NCBI RefSeq assembly: GCF_001015195.1
Contig: NZ_LDES01000022.1
Location: forward strand, 111,657-170,496
DNA from: Sphingomonas sp. Y57
GTDB lineage: Bacteria > Pseudomonadota > Alphaproteobacteria > Sphingomonadales > Sphingomonadaceae
Length of the DNA: 58,840 nucleotides
Direction of reading: 5' to 3'
Made by a program: the position numbers and the translations under genes. Under the pieces are notes generated by a model that did not search any database, was not told the DNA's origin, and worked only from the letters and a program-made list of their open reading frames with translations. The stretch's first letter is position 1. The number at the start of each line of letters is the position of its first letter. Of the stretch, positions 38,341-47,845 are shown one piece after another.

Positions 38341-39795
38341 GTGGCGTTTACGAATGGGCATCGGCAGTTAGGGAGCGCCGAATTGGGGGGTAAGGTCTCG
38401 GGCAGGCTGTCCTGTGTCTGCGGGCTCTTCGGCGCCGCGGTTCTCGGTATTGCACTGCTTTTCCTCGCCACGACGGGCACGGCCGATCGTGCCGTCGCCG
38501 CCTCGGCATCCGCCGCCACCGGCGCCGTCCATGTCGGTGTCGCCTCCTGCGCGGGATCGACCTGCCACGGGCGCAGCGAGCCGACCGGCAAGGTCGTCCG
38601 CCAGGACGAGATTCTCCATTGGCAGAACGCATCGAGCAGGACCGGCGCGCACAGCCGCGCCTATGCGGCCCTTGCCTCGGCACGCGGACAGGCGATCGCG
38701 GCGAAGATGGGCATCGGCCCCGCGACGTCGGCTGGCGAATGCCTCGGCTGCCACGCAGATCCGGCCTATAGCGGCAAGGGACCGCGCTGGCAGGTGAGCG
38801 ACGGCGTCGGCTGCGAGGGATGCCATGGCGGCGCAGGCGGCGGCAATGGCTGGCTCACCACCCATTATGCTGTCGGCCAAACCCACGGTGCCAACATCGC
38901 GCGTGGCCTCTACCCGCTCGATCAGCCGCGCGCTCGCGCGGAAAAATGCCTCGATTGCCACCTCGGCAGCGACAAGCCGGGGCAGTTCGTCTCCCACAGG
39001 ATCATGGCGGCGGGCCATCCGCGCGTCGCGTTCGAGGCCGACCTCTTCTCGGCGCTCCAGCAGCATCATGACGAGGATGCGGACTATGTGCAGCGCAAGC
39101 GCCGCACCAACAATGTCCAGCTCTGGGCGGTGGGCCAGGCTACGGCCGTCGGCCGTGCGACCAGCCTGTTCGCCAATCCCCGGCTCGGCACCGACGGCAT
39201 CTTCCCGGAAATCTATTTCTTCGACTGTCACAGCTGCCACCGGCAGATCGTCGACGGACCGAACGGACGGGCCAACTGGGTCGCGAACCCGGGCCGCCCT
39301 ATCCCGTCGGGCATGCCGCCGTTCAACGACGAGAACATGATCATGCTGTCGGCCGCAGCCAGGGTCGCGGCGCCGGGCATGGCCGCGAAGTTCGATAGTG
39401 ACTCGCGCGCCTTCCACGCCGCGCTGGCCAAGGACAGGCCTGCCGCGGTCGCCGCCGCGCGCCGTCTGTCGGCGACGGCGGACAGCCTTGCCGACACGCT
39501 CAGCCGCAGTGCCTTCGGCCGCGAGCAGACCTTTGCGATCATCGACACGATCGCCGGCAACGTCATCTCGCCGCGCTTCACAGACTATGAGGGCTCGGCA
39601 CAGGCGGTGATGGCGCTCGACACGCTGCTCAACGCCCTGGTCCGTCAGGGGCATGTGAGCGAGGACCGGGTCCGCGGCGCGCGCGGCGCAATCGACCGGG
39701 CCTACAAGGCGGTGGGCAACAGCAATGCCTATCGCCCGGCGGAATTCCGGGCGGCCCTGGGGCAGGCAGCCGCTTCGATAAGGGCGCTCAAATGA
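38341..39795 (+). CDS. Pentaheme cytochrome c554-like membrane-anchored protein
   Basis: A 484-residue protein, GTG start, with a hydrophobic segment at about 24-46 that is an uncleaved anchor or signal. Five heme-c attachment motifs follow: an expanded CX4CH (CAGSTCH, 70-76), then CLGCH (134-138), CEGCH (158-162), CLDCH (203-207) and CHSCH (296-300). GVGCEGCHGGA and SHRIMAAGHPRVAFE are typical of cytochrome c554-type multihemes (PF13435). The C-terminal 170 residues are helical and heme-free. The gene opens a four-gene operon and overlaps the next by 4 bases (ATGA). I infer that it carries electrons at the inner membrane. Confidence 0.85.
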   Translation: MAFTNGHRQLGSAELGGKVSGRLSCVCGLFGAAVLGIALLFLATTGTADRAVAASASAATGAVHVGVASCAGSTCHGRSEPTGKVVRQDEILHWQNASSRTGAHSRAYAALASARGQAIAAKMGIGPATSAGECLGCHADPAYSGKGPRWQVSDGVGCEGCHGGAGGGNGWLTTHYAVGQTHGANIARGLYPLDQPRARAEKCLDCHLGSDKPGQFVSHRIMAAGHPRVAFEADLFSALQQHHDEDADYVQRKRRTNNVQLWAVGQATAVGRATSLFANPRLGTDGIFPEIYFFDCHSCHRQIVDGPNGRANWVANPGRPIPSGMPPFNDENMIMLSAAARVAAPGMAAKFDSDSRAFHAALAKDRPAAVAAARRLSATADSLADTLSRSAFGREQTFAIIDTIAGNVISPRFTDYEGSAQAVMALDTLLNALVRQGHVSEDRVRGARGAIDRAYKAVGNSNAYRPAEFRAALGQAAASIRALK

Positions 39796-41804
39796 CCGTT
39801 GCTTCGCGTAGTGTAGCCGCTTTCACTGCTCTCGCCTTCACGCTCGCCTCCTGCGGCGGCGGGGGTGGTGGCGGCAGTTCGACCCCGACGCCCACTCCTA
39901 CCCCGACGCCTTCGCCGACCGCGCTCTACACCGCGCCGGCCCAGGAAGCGCTGACTGTCGCCGACGTGCAGAAGGTGCTGGCCCAGGCGATCGAGGAAGC
40001 CGCGGCACGCAACAAGCCTGCCGTCATCGCGATCGTCGACCGGGTCGGCAACGTCCTCGCCGTCTACCAGATGAACGGCGCTCCGACGACGCTGACGATC
40101 AAGACCACGCACCGCGTCGTGACGCCAACCGATGTCGAAGGCCTCGTCGTCGCCGGTTCACCCGCCGCCAACCCGCTCGCCGCGGCCGCGATCGCCAAGG
40201 CGATCACCGGCGCCTATCTGTCGTCATCGGGCAACGCCTTCTCGACGCGGACCGCCAGCTTCATCGTCCAGGAGCATTTTCCGCCGGGCAACAACCAGCT
40301 CGCCGGAGGCCCGCTGTTCGGCGTGCAGTTCAGCCAGTTGCCCTGTTCGGATTTCTCGCGCCGCTATCTCCCGGCCGGCGGCAGCGCCGCCTTCATCGGA
40401 CCGAAGCGCTCTCCGCTCGGCCTCGCCGCCGATCCGGGCGGGTTCCCGCTCTACAAGAACGGCGTGGTGGTGGGCGGTATCGGCGTCATGTCCGACGGGC
40501 TCTACGGCTATGACCCGAACGTCGACGACGTCGACAATGACGACGACGAATATATCGCCACGGCAGGCCTGAGCGGCTTTGACGCCCCCCAGGACATCCG
40601 CGCCAACAACATCCAGGTGATCGTCCAGCTTCGCTACACGGACGCAGACACGTCCAGGCTGCGCACCAACCCGGCCAGCGCCCGCGCCTTCTCCGCGCTG
40701 TCGGGCACCGGATCGCTGGTGTCGATCCCTGGCTATTACGCACAGGGGACGACCCCGACGGTGCTCGCCGGCCATAGCTATGGGTCCGAGGCATCCGGCT
40801 ATCGCCCCGCGACGGCGGCGGAGCGCAGCTCCGGCAATGCGATCGACAATGTCGACGCCTTCATCCTGACCGACGGCGCCGGCAACAACCGTTATCCGCT
40901 GCGCGGCGGCACCGACGGTGCCGAGGTCTCGACGCCGCTGACCCAGGCCGAGGTGAAGGCGATCCTCGAAGAAGCCTTCAAGGTGATGAGCCGCGCCCGC
41001 GCGCAGATCCGCAAGCCGCTCGACAGCCGCGCGCAGGTGACGATGACCGTCGTCGATACGCGCGGGGCCGTGCTCGGCATGGTCCGCAGCCCCGACGCCC
41101 CGATCTTCGGCACGGACGTCTCGCTCCAGAAGGCGCGCACCGCGACATTCTTCTCGGGTTCGCACGCCGCGTCTGATCTGCTCGGCGACACCAGCCCGGA
41201 TGTCCAGTCGTTCGTCCAGAAGGTTCGGACTTTCCTGAACGATCCCAGCGCGCTGACCGGCAGCCACGCCTTCGCCGATCGCTCGGGCGGCAATCTCTCG
41301 CGGCCCTTCTTCCCGGACGGCGAGGTGGGACGGCCCAACGGACCGCTATCGCGCCCCTTCAACCAGTGGAGCCCCTTCTCAACCGGGCTGCAAAGCGCAC
41401 TGATCTTCAACAACCTGGCGGAGCATCTGGGCTTCGTGCTCGGCGCATCGCCGACCGACACGCGGCAGCGCTGCACCTTCCTGTCGGACGTACCCGGCAC
41501 CAGCGAGAACCGCCTGCAGAACGGCATCCAGATCTTCCCCGGATCGGTCCCGGTCTATCGCGGCAACAAGCTGGTCGGCGGTGTCGGCGTGTCCGGTGAC
41601 GGTATCGACCAGGATGACATGATCTCCTTCCTGGGCCTCCACAACGGCGGCGCGCGGGTCAACAGCGTCTCCAACGCGCCGAAGGACATCCGCGCCGACA
41701 ACATCGTCGTGGCGGTCGGCGCCGGGGTCCGGCTGCGCTATGTGAACTGTCCGTTCGCTCCGTTCCTCGATACGTCCGATCAGGACGTCTGCGGCGGAAA
41801 ATAA
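39792..41804 (+). CDS. Lipoprotein with two GlcG/DUF336 heme-binding-like domains
   Basis: A 670-residue lipoprotein. The lipobox LASC places the lipidated Cys at 21, followed by seven glycines and a Thr-Pro linker (31-42). Two DUF336/GlcG-HbpS-like domains follow, each interrupted by insertions: one from about 53 (LTVADVQKVLAQAIEEA, IAIVDRVGNVLAVYQMNGA) to about 300, the other from about 388 (LTQAEVKAILEEAF, VTMTVVDTRGAVLGMVRS) to 660. Each ends with a GG-(V/I)-GV turn (VVVGGIGVMSDG and LVGGVGVSGDG). Stand-alone members bind heme or act in glycolate metabolism. It overlaps both neighbours in the operon and is probably outer-membrane anchored. Confidence 0.8.
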   Translation: MTVASRSVAAFTALAFTLASCGGGGGGGSSTPTPTPTPTPSPTALYTAPAQEALTVADVQKVLAQAIEEAAARNKPAVIAIVDRVGNVLAVYQMNGAPTTLTIKTTHRVVTPTDVEGLVVAGSPAANPLAAAAIAKAITGAYLSSSGNAFSTRTASFIVQEHFPPGNNQLAGGPLFGVQFSQLPCSDFSRRYLPAGGSAAFIGPKRSPLGLAADPGGFPLYKNGVVVGGIGVMSDGLYGYDPNVDDVDNDDDEYIATAGLSGFDAPQDIRANNIQVIVQLRYTDADTSRLRTNPASARAFSALSGTGSLVSIPGYYAQGTTPTVLAGHSYGSEASGYRPATAAERSSGNAIDNVDAFILTDGAGNNRYPLRGGTDGAEVSTPLTQAEVKAILEEAFKVMSRARAQIRKPLDSRAQVTMTVVDTRGAVLGMVRSPDAPIFGTDVSLQKARTATFFSGSHAASDLLGDTSPDVQSFVQKVRTFLNDPSALTGSHAFADRSGGNLSRPFFPDGEVGRPNGPLSRPFNQWSPFSTGLQSALIFNNLAEHLGFVLGASPTDTRQRCTFLSDVPGTSENRLQNGIQIFPGSVPVYRGNKLVGGVGVSGDGIDQDDMISFLGLHNGGARVNSVSNAPKDIRADNIVVAVGAGVRLRYVNCPFAPFLDTSDQDVCGGK

Positions 41805-43714
41805 TGGCGGCGGCGCTCTCCTCCCTCCTTCTGCACGCTGTGGCACTGGCTTCGGCCGCCCCCGACGAGGCGGCCCCGCAGCCGCGCGATGCCGCGACGG
41901 TCGATGCGCCGGCCCCCGATGCGCTCGCGGTACCGGGCAGCGTCGAGCCCGGCGCCACCGTCGACGATCCGATGATCGCCGGTCGCCGGCGCCCCGGCTA
42001 CGTCACCGAGCTGCCGGCGCCGATCGTCCAGCATAATGTCGGCGCGGTCTCCGCTCCGCCGCCAGAGGCCTTCCCGACCGACCAGTTCCCTATTCCCGAT
42101 CGCTGGCGGCTCGTCACCGCGCTGTGCCCCGACAAAAATTTCGTCGGGCTCCAGACGGTCTGCAAGTCACGGTTCGACCCCTATCACCAGAATCCGCTGA
42201 AGGCCGACCTGCCGATCCAGATCGACAAGAAGCCCTTCTTCCTGCCGATCACCGGCGACGACTGGTTCTTCGGGATCAATGCAATCTCGGACACGGTTGT
42301 CGAGCCGCGCTCCTTCCCGACGCCCGTGGCCGACCAGACGAGTAGCTATCCGGGCGCGATAGACACTTTCGGTCGCAACCGCAGCCTCGTCCTTGCGCAG
42401 ACCGGCCTGTTCGGATTCGGCCTGACCAAAGGATCGACCGCTTATAAGCCGCCCGACGTCGAATATCGCGTTCTGTTCGCCTATCAGGTCAACTATGTGA
42501 ACGTGCAGGAACGGCGCGTCCTGAACGTTGAGTCCTCGCGCCCGACGCACCGCACCGACAGCTTCCTGGGCGTCCAGGAGTTCTTCATCGACAAGCATCT
42601 GGGCAACCGTTCGGACCGCTTCGATTTCGACTCGATCCGCGTCGGCATCCAGCCTTTCCAGTTCGATTTCCGGGGCTTCCTGTTCCAGGACAACCAGCTC
42701 GGCATCCGCTTCTTCGGCAACCGCGACAACAACCGGTACCAGTTCAACCTCCAGGCGATCTGGCGGCTCGACAAGGATACCAATAGCGGCCTCAACGACA
42801 TTACGAAGAAGCCGCGCGACGACTATGTCCTGAGCGCCAACCTGTTTGCGCAGGATTTCCCCCTGACCGGGCTAACCTCGCTCGTCTCGCTCACCGCGAA
42901 TTTCAACCGCGAAACCGAGCGCGAGCTCGACCATAACGGCTTCCCGGTGCGTCCCGCCTTGCTCGGCGACCAGCGGCCGCGCGAATATGACGTCTATTAT
43001 GTCGGCTACAGCCTCGACGGGCGGCTCAAGCGCTTCAACCTGTCGTCGACCTTCTACGGGGCCTTCGGCGAGGACCGGAACAGCTTCTTCACCTCGAAGC
43101 CGGCCAAGATCCGCGCCTTCTTCGCGGCGGCGGAGCTGAGCTACGACATCGACTGGATCCGCGTGAAGCTGTCGGGCCTCTACGCGACCGGCGATGGCAA
43201 GCCGAAGGACAACAAGGAAACCGGCTTCTCGGCGATCTTCGAGAATCCGATCTTCGCCGGCGCCGACACCAGCTACTGGATCCGTCAGGTCGTTCCCTTT
43301 GCCGGTGGCGGCGTCAACGTCGCGCTGTCGCCGCGCAACGGCATCCTCAACGACCTGCGTACCTCGAAGGAGCAGGGCCAGTCGAACTTCAACAATCCGG
43401 GGACGATGCTGCTCGGCGTCGGTGCCGATTTCGACATCCTGCCGCAGCTTCGCTTCTCGACCAACCTCAATCATCTGTGGTTCGAGAACACCGCGACCCT
43501 GCGCGAACTGCGTAACGAAGGCAGCATCCCCAAGTCGATCGGCTGGGACCTGTCGGGCGCGCTGATCTGGCGGCCGAGCATGATCCAGAACATCGTCTTC
43601 CGCCTGTCGGGCGCCGTGCTCGATCCCGGCAAGGGCTTTTCGGACCTCTTCACCAATTCGCGCGGTGACGACCGATATTATTCGGTCCTCTTCAACGCGA
43701 TCCTGTCTTTCTGA
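41804..43714 (+). CDS. Large outer-membrane beta-barrel of the cytochrome operon
   Basis: A 636-residue exported protein. The first 20 residues are a weak signal peptide (LLLHAVALASAAP). A proline-rich stretch runs to about 95, and two cysteines lie at 108 and 120. From about 190 on there are many alternating amphipathic strands rich in Tyr, Phe, Asn and Asp. The C-terminal residue is Phe (NAILSF), the outer-membrane assembly signal. Size is comparable with MtrB-type porins that sheath cytochromes, but I see no family match. It shares one base with the previous gene (TAATG), and the decaheme gene starts 8 bases on. Confidence 0.75.
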   Translation: MAAALSSLLLHAVALASAAPDEAAPQPRDAATVDAPAPDALAVPGSVEPGATVDDPMIAGRRRPGYVTELPAPIVQHNVGAVSAPPPEAFPTDQFPIPDRWRLVTALCPDKNFVGLQTVCKSRFDPYHQNPLKADLPIQIDKKPFFLPITGDDWFFGINAISDTVVEPRSFPTPVADQTSSYPGAIDTFGRNRSLVLAQTGLFGFGLTKGSTAYKPPDVEYRVLFAYQVNYVNVQERRVLNVESSRPTHRTDSFLGVQEFFIDKHLGNRSDRFDFDSIRVGIQPFQFDFRGFLFQDNQLGIRFFGNRDNNRYQFNLQAIWRLDKDTNSGLNDITKKPRDDYVLSANLFAQDFPLTGLTSLVSLTANFNRETERELDHNGFPVRPALLGDQRPREYDVYYVGYSLDGRLKRFNLSSTFYGAFGEDRNSFFTSKPAKIRAFFAAAELSYDIDWIRVKLSGLYATGDGKPKDNKETGFSAIFENPIFAGADTSYWIRQVVPFAGGGVNVALSPRNGILNDLRTSKEQGQSNFNNPGTMLLGVGADFDILPQLRFSTNLNHLWFENTATLRELRNEGSIPKSIGWDLSGALIWRPSMIQNIVFRLSGAVLDPGKGFSDLFTNSRGDDRYYSVLFNAILSF

Positions 43715-43722
43715 GGATGTAA

Positions 43723-46700
43723 ATGCGAGGCTTGGGATCTCTGGTGACGATGCGGTGGGCGGCTCGCGGCGCGATGGCGCTGGCGGCGGCGGTCACCTTC
43801 ATCGTCTCGGCGCCCTCGCCTGCCCCGGCCTCCGAGGGCGAGAAGCCTGTCGCCCGCAGCTACCCCAAATTCGCCGATGCGCCGCGCACCCAGGAATGGG
43901 CGCAGGCTGACGAGAAGAGCGCGGGCTGCGTCTCCTGCCACACCGCGACCGACCGCAAGACGATGCACCAGGCCGAGGCGGTCGTGCTCGGTTGCGTCGA
44001 TTGCCATGGCGGCGACGCTACCGTCCATGTGGATGCCGGCGCCAGGATGGGCGACGCGGCCTATGTCCGCGCCCGCGACAAGGCGCACGTCCTGCCCAAA
44101 TATCCGGAAAGCTGGCATTGGCCCTCCTCGGCCAACCCCAAGCGAAGCTACACGCTGCTCAACCGCGAAGCGCCCGAATATGTCCGCTTCGTCAATCCCT
44201 CCGACTACCGCGTCGCGCGGCAAGCATGCGGCTCCTGCCATCTGGAGATCATCCAGGCGGCAGAACGCTCCCTGATGGCCACTGGCGCGATGCTGTGGGG
44301 CGGCGGCGCGTACAACAACGGCATCGTCCCCTATAAGAATTATATCTTCGGCGAGGCCTATACCAGCAAGGGCGAGCCCGCGCAGATCAAGTCGCCTGGC
44401 GCGACGCCGGGGACGGTGACGCCCGAGCAGAAGGCGCGCGGCGCGCTACCGGTCATGTATCCGCTGCCGACCTGGCACGTCATTCCCCCCGCCGATATCT
44501 TCCGCGTGTTCGAGCGCGGCGGCCGCACCATCAGCAGCGCCTTCGCCGAGATCGGCCTGCCCAACTCGACCGGCAGCATCCAGCGGCTGGAGGAGCCGGG
44601 CCGTCCCGATCTCAAGCAGTCGAACCGCGGCCCCGCCACCGGCCTGCGCGTCGCCATCGCGGTACTCAACATCCACAAGACGCGTCTCAACGACCCGTTC
44701 ATGTGGTTCATGGGCACCAATGACCAGCCGGGCGACTATCGCAATTCCGGCTGCGCCGGGTGCCACGTCATCTACGCCAACGACCGTGAGCCGACCCACA
44801 GCCTGATCTACGCCAAATATGGTCGCGACGGCCAGACCGCGACGGTCGACCCGACGATCAAGGACAAGCTGGAGCCCAAGGGCGGTGGCCATGGCGACGG
44901 CCATGGCAAGGCAGCCGAACATGGCCCGCCAGCGCCCGATCATGATCGCCACGATGTCGCGATGCACGGGGCGGCCGACGTGCCCGCCCATCCGATCGGC
45001 GCACAGAAGGAAAAGGGTCACCCGATCCAGCACGCCTTCACCAAGGCGATCCCGACCGCGCAGTGCATGAACTGCCACATGCACCAGCCCAACATCTTCC
45101 TGAATTCCTATCTCGGCTACACCATGTGGGACTATGAGTCCGACGCGCCGCTGATGTGGCCCGAGAAGCAGAAGAACCCGACGATGGCCGAGCGTCACGC
45201 GGTGCTCGAGCGCAACCCCGAAGGCGCGGCCGCGATCGGCAAATGGGCCGACCTCGATTTCCTGCGCAACGTCTATGACGATGTGAATCCGAAGGCGAAG
45301 CATACCCAGTTTGCCGATTATCATGGCCATGGCTGGAACTTCCGCGCCATCTACAAGCGCGATCGGGAGGGTAATCTGCTCGACGCCGACGGCAACATCG
45401 TCTCGCCCGAAGATCCGGAGAAGTTCCGCAAGGCCGGGATGCCCGAGTTCGCCCCGGTCGGCGAGCAGAAGGGCAAGGCGGTCCACATGATGGACATCCA
45501 TGCCGAAAAGGGCATGCAATGCGCCGACTGCCACTTCGCGCAGGACAGCCACGGGAACGGCCTGATCTACGGCGAAGTCGCCAACGCGGTCGAGATCGGC
45601 TGCAAGGATTGCCACGGCACGCCGGATGCCTTCCCGACGCTTCGCACCTCGGGGCCCGCCGCGCCTCCGGGCGGCACCGATCTGTCGCTGCTGCGTAACC
45701 AGGACGGCAAGCGCCGCTTCGAATGGACGACCGACGGCAATGGCGAGCGGGCTCTGATCCAGCGCTCGATCGTCGATCCCGCCATCGAATGGAAGGTGTC
45801 GCTGGTCAAGGAATCGGTCGATCGCGGCAGCGCGCACTTCAATCCGCTCGCCGCGCGCGCCAAGCTGATGGGCAAGGCCGGCGTCGAGACCGGCAAGTTC
45901 ACCTGGGGCCCTGGCATCGCGCCGGGCGACCGCGCCCATGACACGGAAAAGATGGCCTGTTTCACATGCCACCTGTCCTGGACGACATCGTGCGGTGGCT
46001 GCCACCTGCCGATCGAGGCGAACTGGAAGACCACCAGCCATAAATATGACGGCATCGAGACGCGCAATTTCGCGAGTTACAACCCGCAGGTCGCGCGTGA
46101 CGAGATGTTCCAGCTTGGTATCCATCAGACAACCAAGGGCAACATCATCGCCCCGATCCGGTCGTCCTCTGCGCTGGTGCTGTCGTCGACCAACATCAAC
46201 CGTGAGCGCATCTACATCCAGCAGCCGCCGATCTCCGCGGCGGGCTTCTCAAGCCAGGCGTTCGCGCCGCACTTCCCGCACACGGTCCGCAAGACCGAGA
46301 CGAAGAAATGCACCGACTGCCACCTGTCGGCGGATGACGACAACAATGCGATCATGGCGCAGCTCAACCTGCTGGGCACCAACTTCGTAAACTTTGTCGG
46401 CCTCAACGCCTGGACTGGGTTGGAAAAGGGTATCGAGGCGATCCGCGTGACCGAGTGGAGCGAACCGCAGGCGGTGATCGGCTCCTACCTCCACAAATAT
46501 GCCTATCCCGACTGGTATCGGCAGCACCTCGACCATGGCCGCGAACTGATCGAATGGGTGCGCGGCACCCGCTTCGACAAGAACCTGTCGGGCGAACCGG
46601 ACTCGCTCGAGGAATTCGCGAACACGCACCATCCTACCGGGGGCGCCGCCCGTTGCGTCCAGCTTCGCGGCGAGTATTTCTTCGTCGCCGAGGGCAAGGG

Positions 46701-47805
46701 CGGGTTCCGCGTCTATGACGTTGCGTCGATCGCCAACAAGGGCACGTCGCAGCGCATCCTGACCGCTCCCTTCTCGCCGCTTGGCCATGACACCCATGTC
46801 GCATCGCGGAACGCGACCTGCATGGCGCTGCCGACCGACCAGAACATCTCGACCGAGCGCAACGACCACATCATCAAATATTATCCCGAGAACCAGGAAC
46901 AGAAGATGGGCGAGATCTATCGCTACGCCTTCGTCACGGACTCGGTGGAGGGCCTGATCGTCGTCAATGTCGAGACGCTGGCCGACGGGGAGCCGCGCAA
47001 CAACTTCCTGAAGCGCACCGTCACCTGGAACGAGAACAACGTCCTCGCCGGGGCACGCCACATCACGATCGGCGGCAACTACGCCTATATCACCGCCGAT
47101 ATCGGCCTGGTCGTCGTCGACATCAGCGATCCCAAGCAGCCGCGCCTCGCAGCGACGGTGCCCCTGCGCGACGCGCGGGCCTCGGCCCTACAGTTCCGCT
47201 ATCTCTGGGTGACGACGGCCGAGGGCCTCCAGCTCGTCGACGTGACCCGGCTGGACAAGCCGGTGCTGATCCCGTCGGCGACGCTGCCGATCGCCAATGC
47301 GCAGCGCATCTACCTCGCCCGCACCTATGCCTATGTCGCGGCGAAACAGGACGGCCTGATGATCGTCGACATCACCCGGCCGCTCACGCCGAAGCTCTAC
47401 CAGCAGGTGACGTTCGACGGGAAGCTCAACGATGCCGAGGACGTGATCGTCGGCACGACCAACGCCTCGCTGTTCGCCTATGTCGCCGACGGCCGCAATG
47501 GCCTGAAGGTGATCCAGCTCACCTCACCGGACAGCCAGCCCAACTTCTACGGCTTCTCGCCGGCGCCCAAGCCCGAGCTGATCGCCTGGGCGAAGACCAC
47601 CTCGCCCGCGCTCGCGCTGTCGAAGGGCCTGGACCGCGACCGCGGGGTCGACGAAAGCGGCAACCAGATCGCGGTCTTCGGCCGCATCGGCGCACGCCCC
47701 TTCAAGCGCAACGAGATGGAGAAGCTCTATCTCAATTCGAAGGGTCAGGTCTGGAAGGTCAGCGACAGCCCGACCTTCGCCGACTGGGTCCCGGCGCGGA
47801 AATAG
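43723..47805 (+). CDS. Decaheme cytochrome c fused to an LVIVD beta-propeller
   Basis: A 1360-residue exported protein with a signal peptide ending near residue 37 (SPAPASE). Ten CXXCH heme motifs begin at Cys69, 91, 169, 344, 448, 600, 627, 746, 757 and 863. A histidine-rich loop lies at about 388-415 (HGDGHGK, HDRHDVAMHG). From about 970 to 1290 come repeated strands of the LVIVD type (LVVVDISDPKQPRLAATVPL, LMIVDITRPLTPKLYQQVTF), forming a beta-propeller. No lipobox is seen. It closes the operon begun at 38341. I infer that the hemes form the long-range wire and the propeller a docking or surface domain. Confidence 0.88.
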   Translation: MRGLGSLVTMRWAARGAMALAAAVTFIVSAPSPAPASEGEKPVARSYPKFADAPRTQEWAQADEKSAGCVSCHTATDRKTMHQAEAVVLGCVDCHGGDATVHVDAGARMGDAAYVRARDKAHVLPKYPESWHWPSSANPKRSYTLLNREAPEYVRFVNPSDYRVARQACGSCHLEIIQAAERSLMATGAMLWGGGAYNNGIVPYKNYIFGEAYTSKGEPAQIKSPGATPGTVTPEQKARGALPVMYPLPTWHVIPPADIFRVFERGGRTISSAFAEIGLPNSTGSIQRLEEPGRPDLKQSNRGPATGLRVAIAVLNIHKTRLNDPFMWFMGTNDQPGDYRNSGCAGCHVIYANDREPTHSLIYAKYGRDGQTATVDPTIKDKLEPKGGGHGDGHGKAAEHGPPAPDHDRHDVAMHGAADVPAHPIGAQKEKGHPIQHAFTKAIPTAQCMNCHMHQPNIFLNSYLGYTMWDYESDAPLMWPEKQKNPTMAERHAVLERNPEGAAAIGKWADLDFLRNVYDDVNPKAKHTQFADYHGHGWNFRAIYKRDREGNLLDADGNIVSPEDPEKFRKAGMPEFAPVGEQKGKAVHMMDIHAEKGMQCADCHFAQDSHGNGLIYGEVANAVEIGCKDCHGTPDAFPTLRTSGPAAPPGGTDLSLLRNQDGKRRFEWTTDGNGERALIQRSIVDPAIEWKVSLVKESVDRGSAHFNPLAARAKLMGKAGVETGKFTWGPGIAPGDRAHDTEKMACFTCHLSWTTSCGGCHLPIEANWKTTSHKYDGIETRNFASYNPQVARDEMFQLGIHQTTKGNIIAPIRSSSALVLSSTNINRERIYIQQPPISAAGFSSQAFAPHFPHTVRKTETKKCTDCHLSADDDNNAIMAQLNLLGTNFVNFVGLNAWTGLEKGIEAIRVTEWSEPQAVIGSYLHKYAYPDWYRQHLDHGRELIEWVRGTRFDKNLSGEPDSLEEFANTHHPTGGAARCVQLRGEYFFVAEGKGGFRVYDVASIANKGTSQRILTAPFSPLGHDTHVASRNATCMALPTDQNISTERNDHIIKYYPENQEQKMGEIYRYAFVTDSVEGLIVVNVETLADGEPRNNFLKRTVTWNENNVLAGARHITIGGNYAYITADIGLVVVDISDPKQPRLAATVPLRDARASALQFRYLWVTTAEGLQLVDVTRLDKPVLIPSATLPIANAQRIYLARTYAYVAAKQDGLMIVDITRPLTPKLYQQVTFDGKLNDAEDVIVGTTNASLFAYVADGRNGLKVIQLTSPDSQPNFYGFSPAPKPELIAWAKTTSPALALSKGLDRDRGVDESGNQIAVFGRIGARPFKRNEMEKLYLNSKGQVWKVSDSPTFADWVPARK

Positions 47806-47845
47806 GACTGCCGGCCTTCCATGCCGAGCATGGAGGGCTGGTGGG

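Noticed and set aside
44446-46125. A 559-codon frame antisense to the decaheme cytochrome
   Set aside because: It lacks any domain and lies opposite eight of the heme motifs that define the plus-strand gene.
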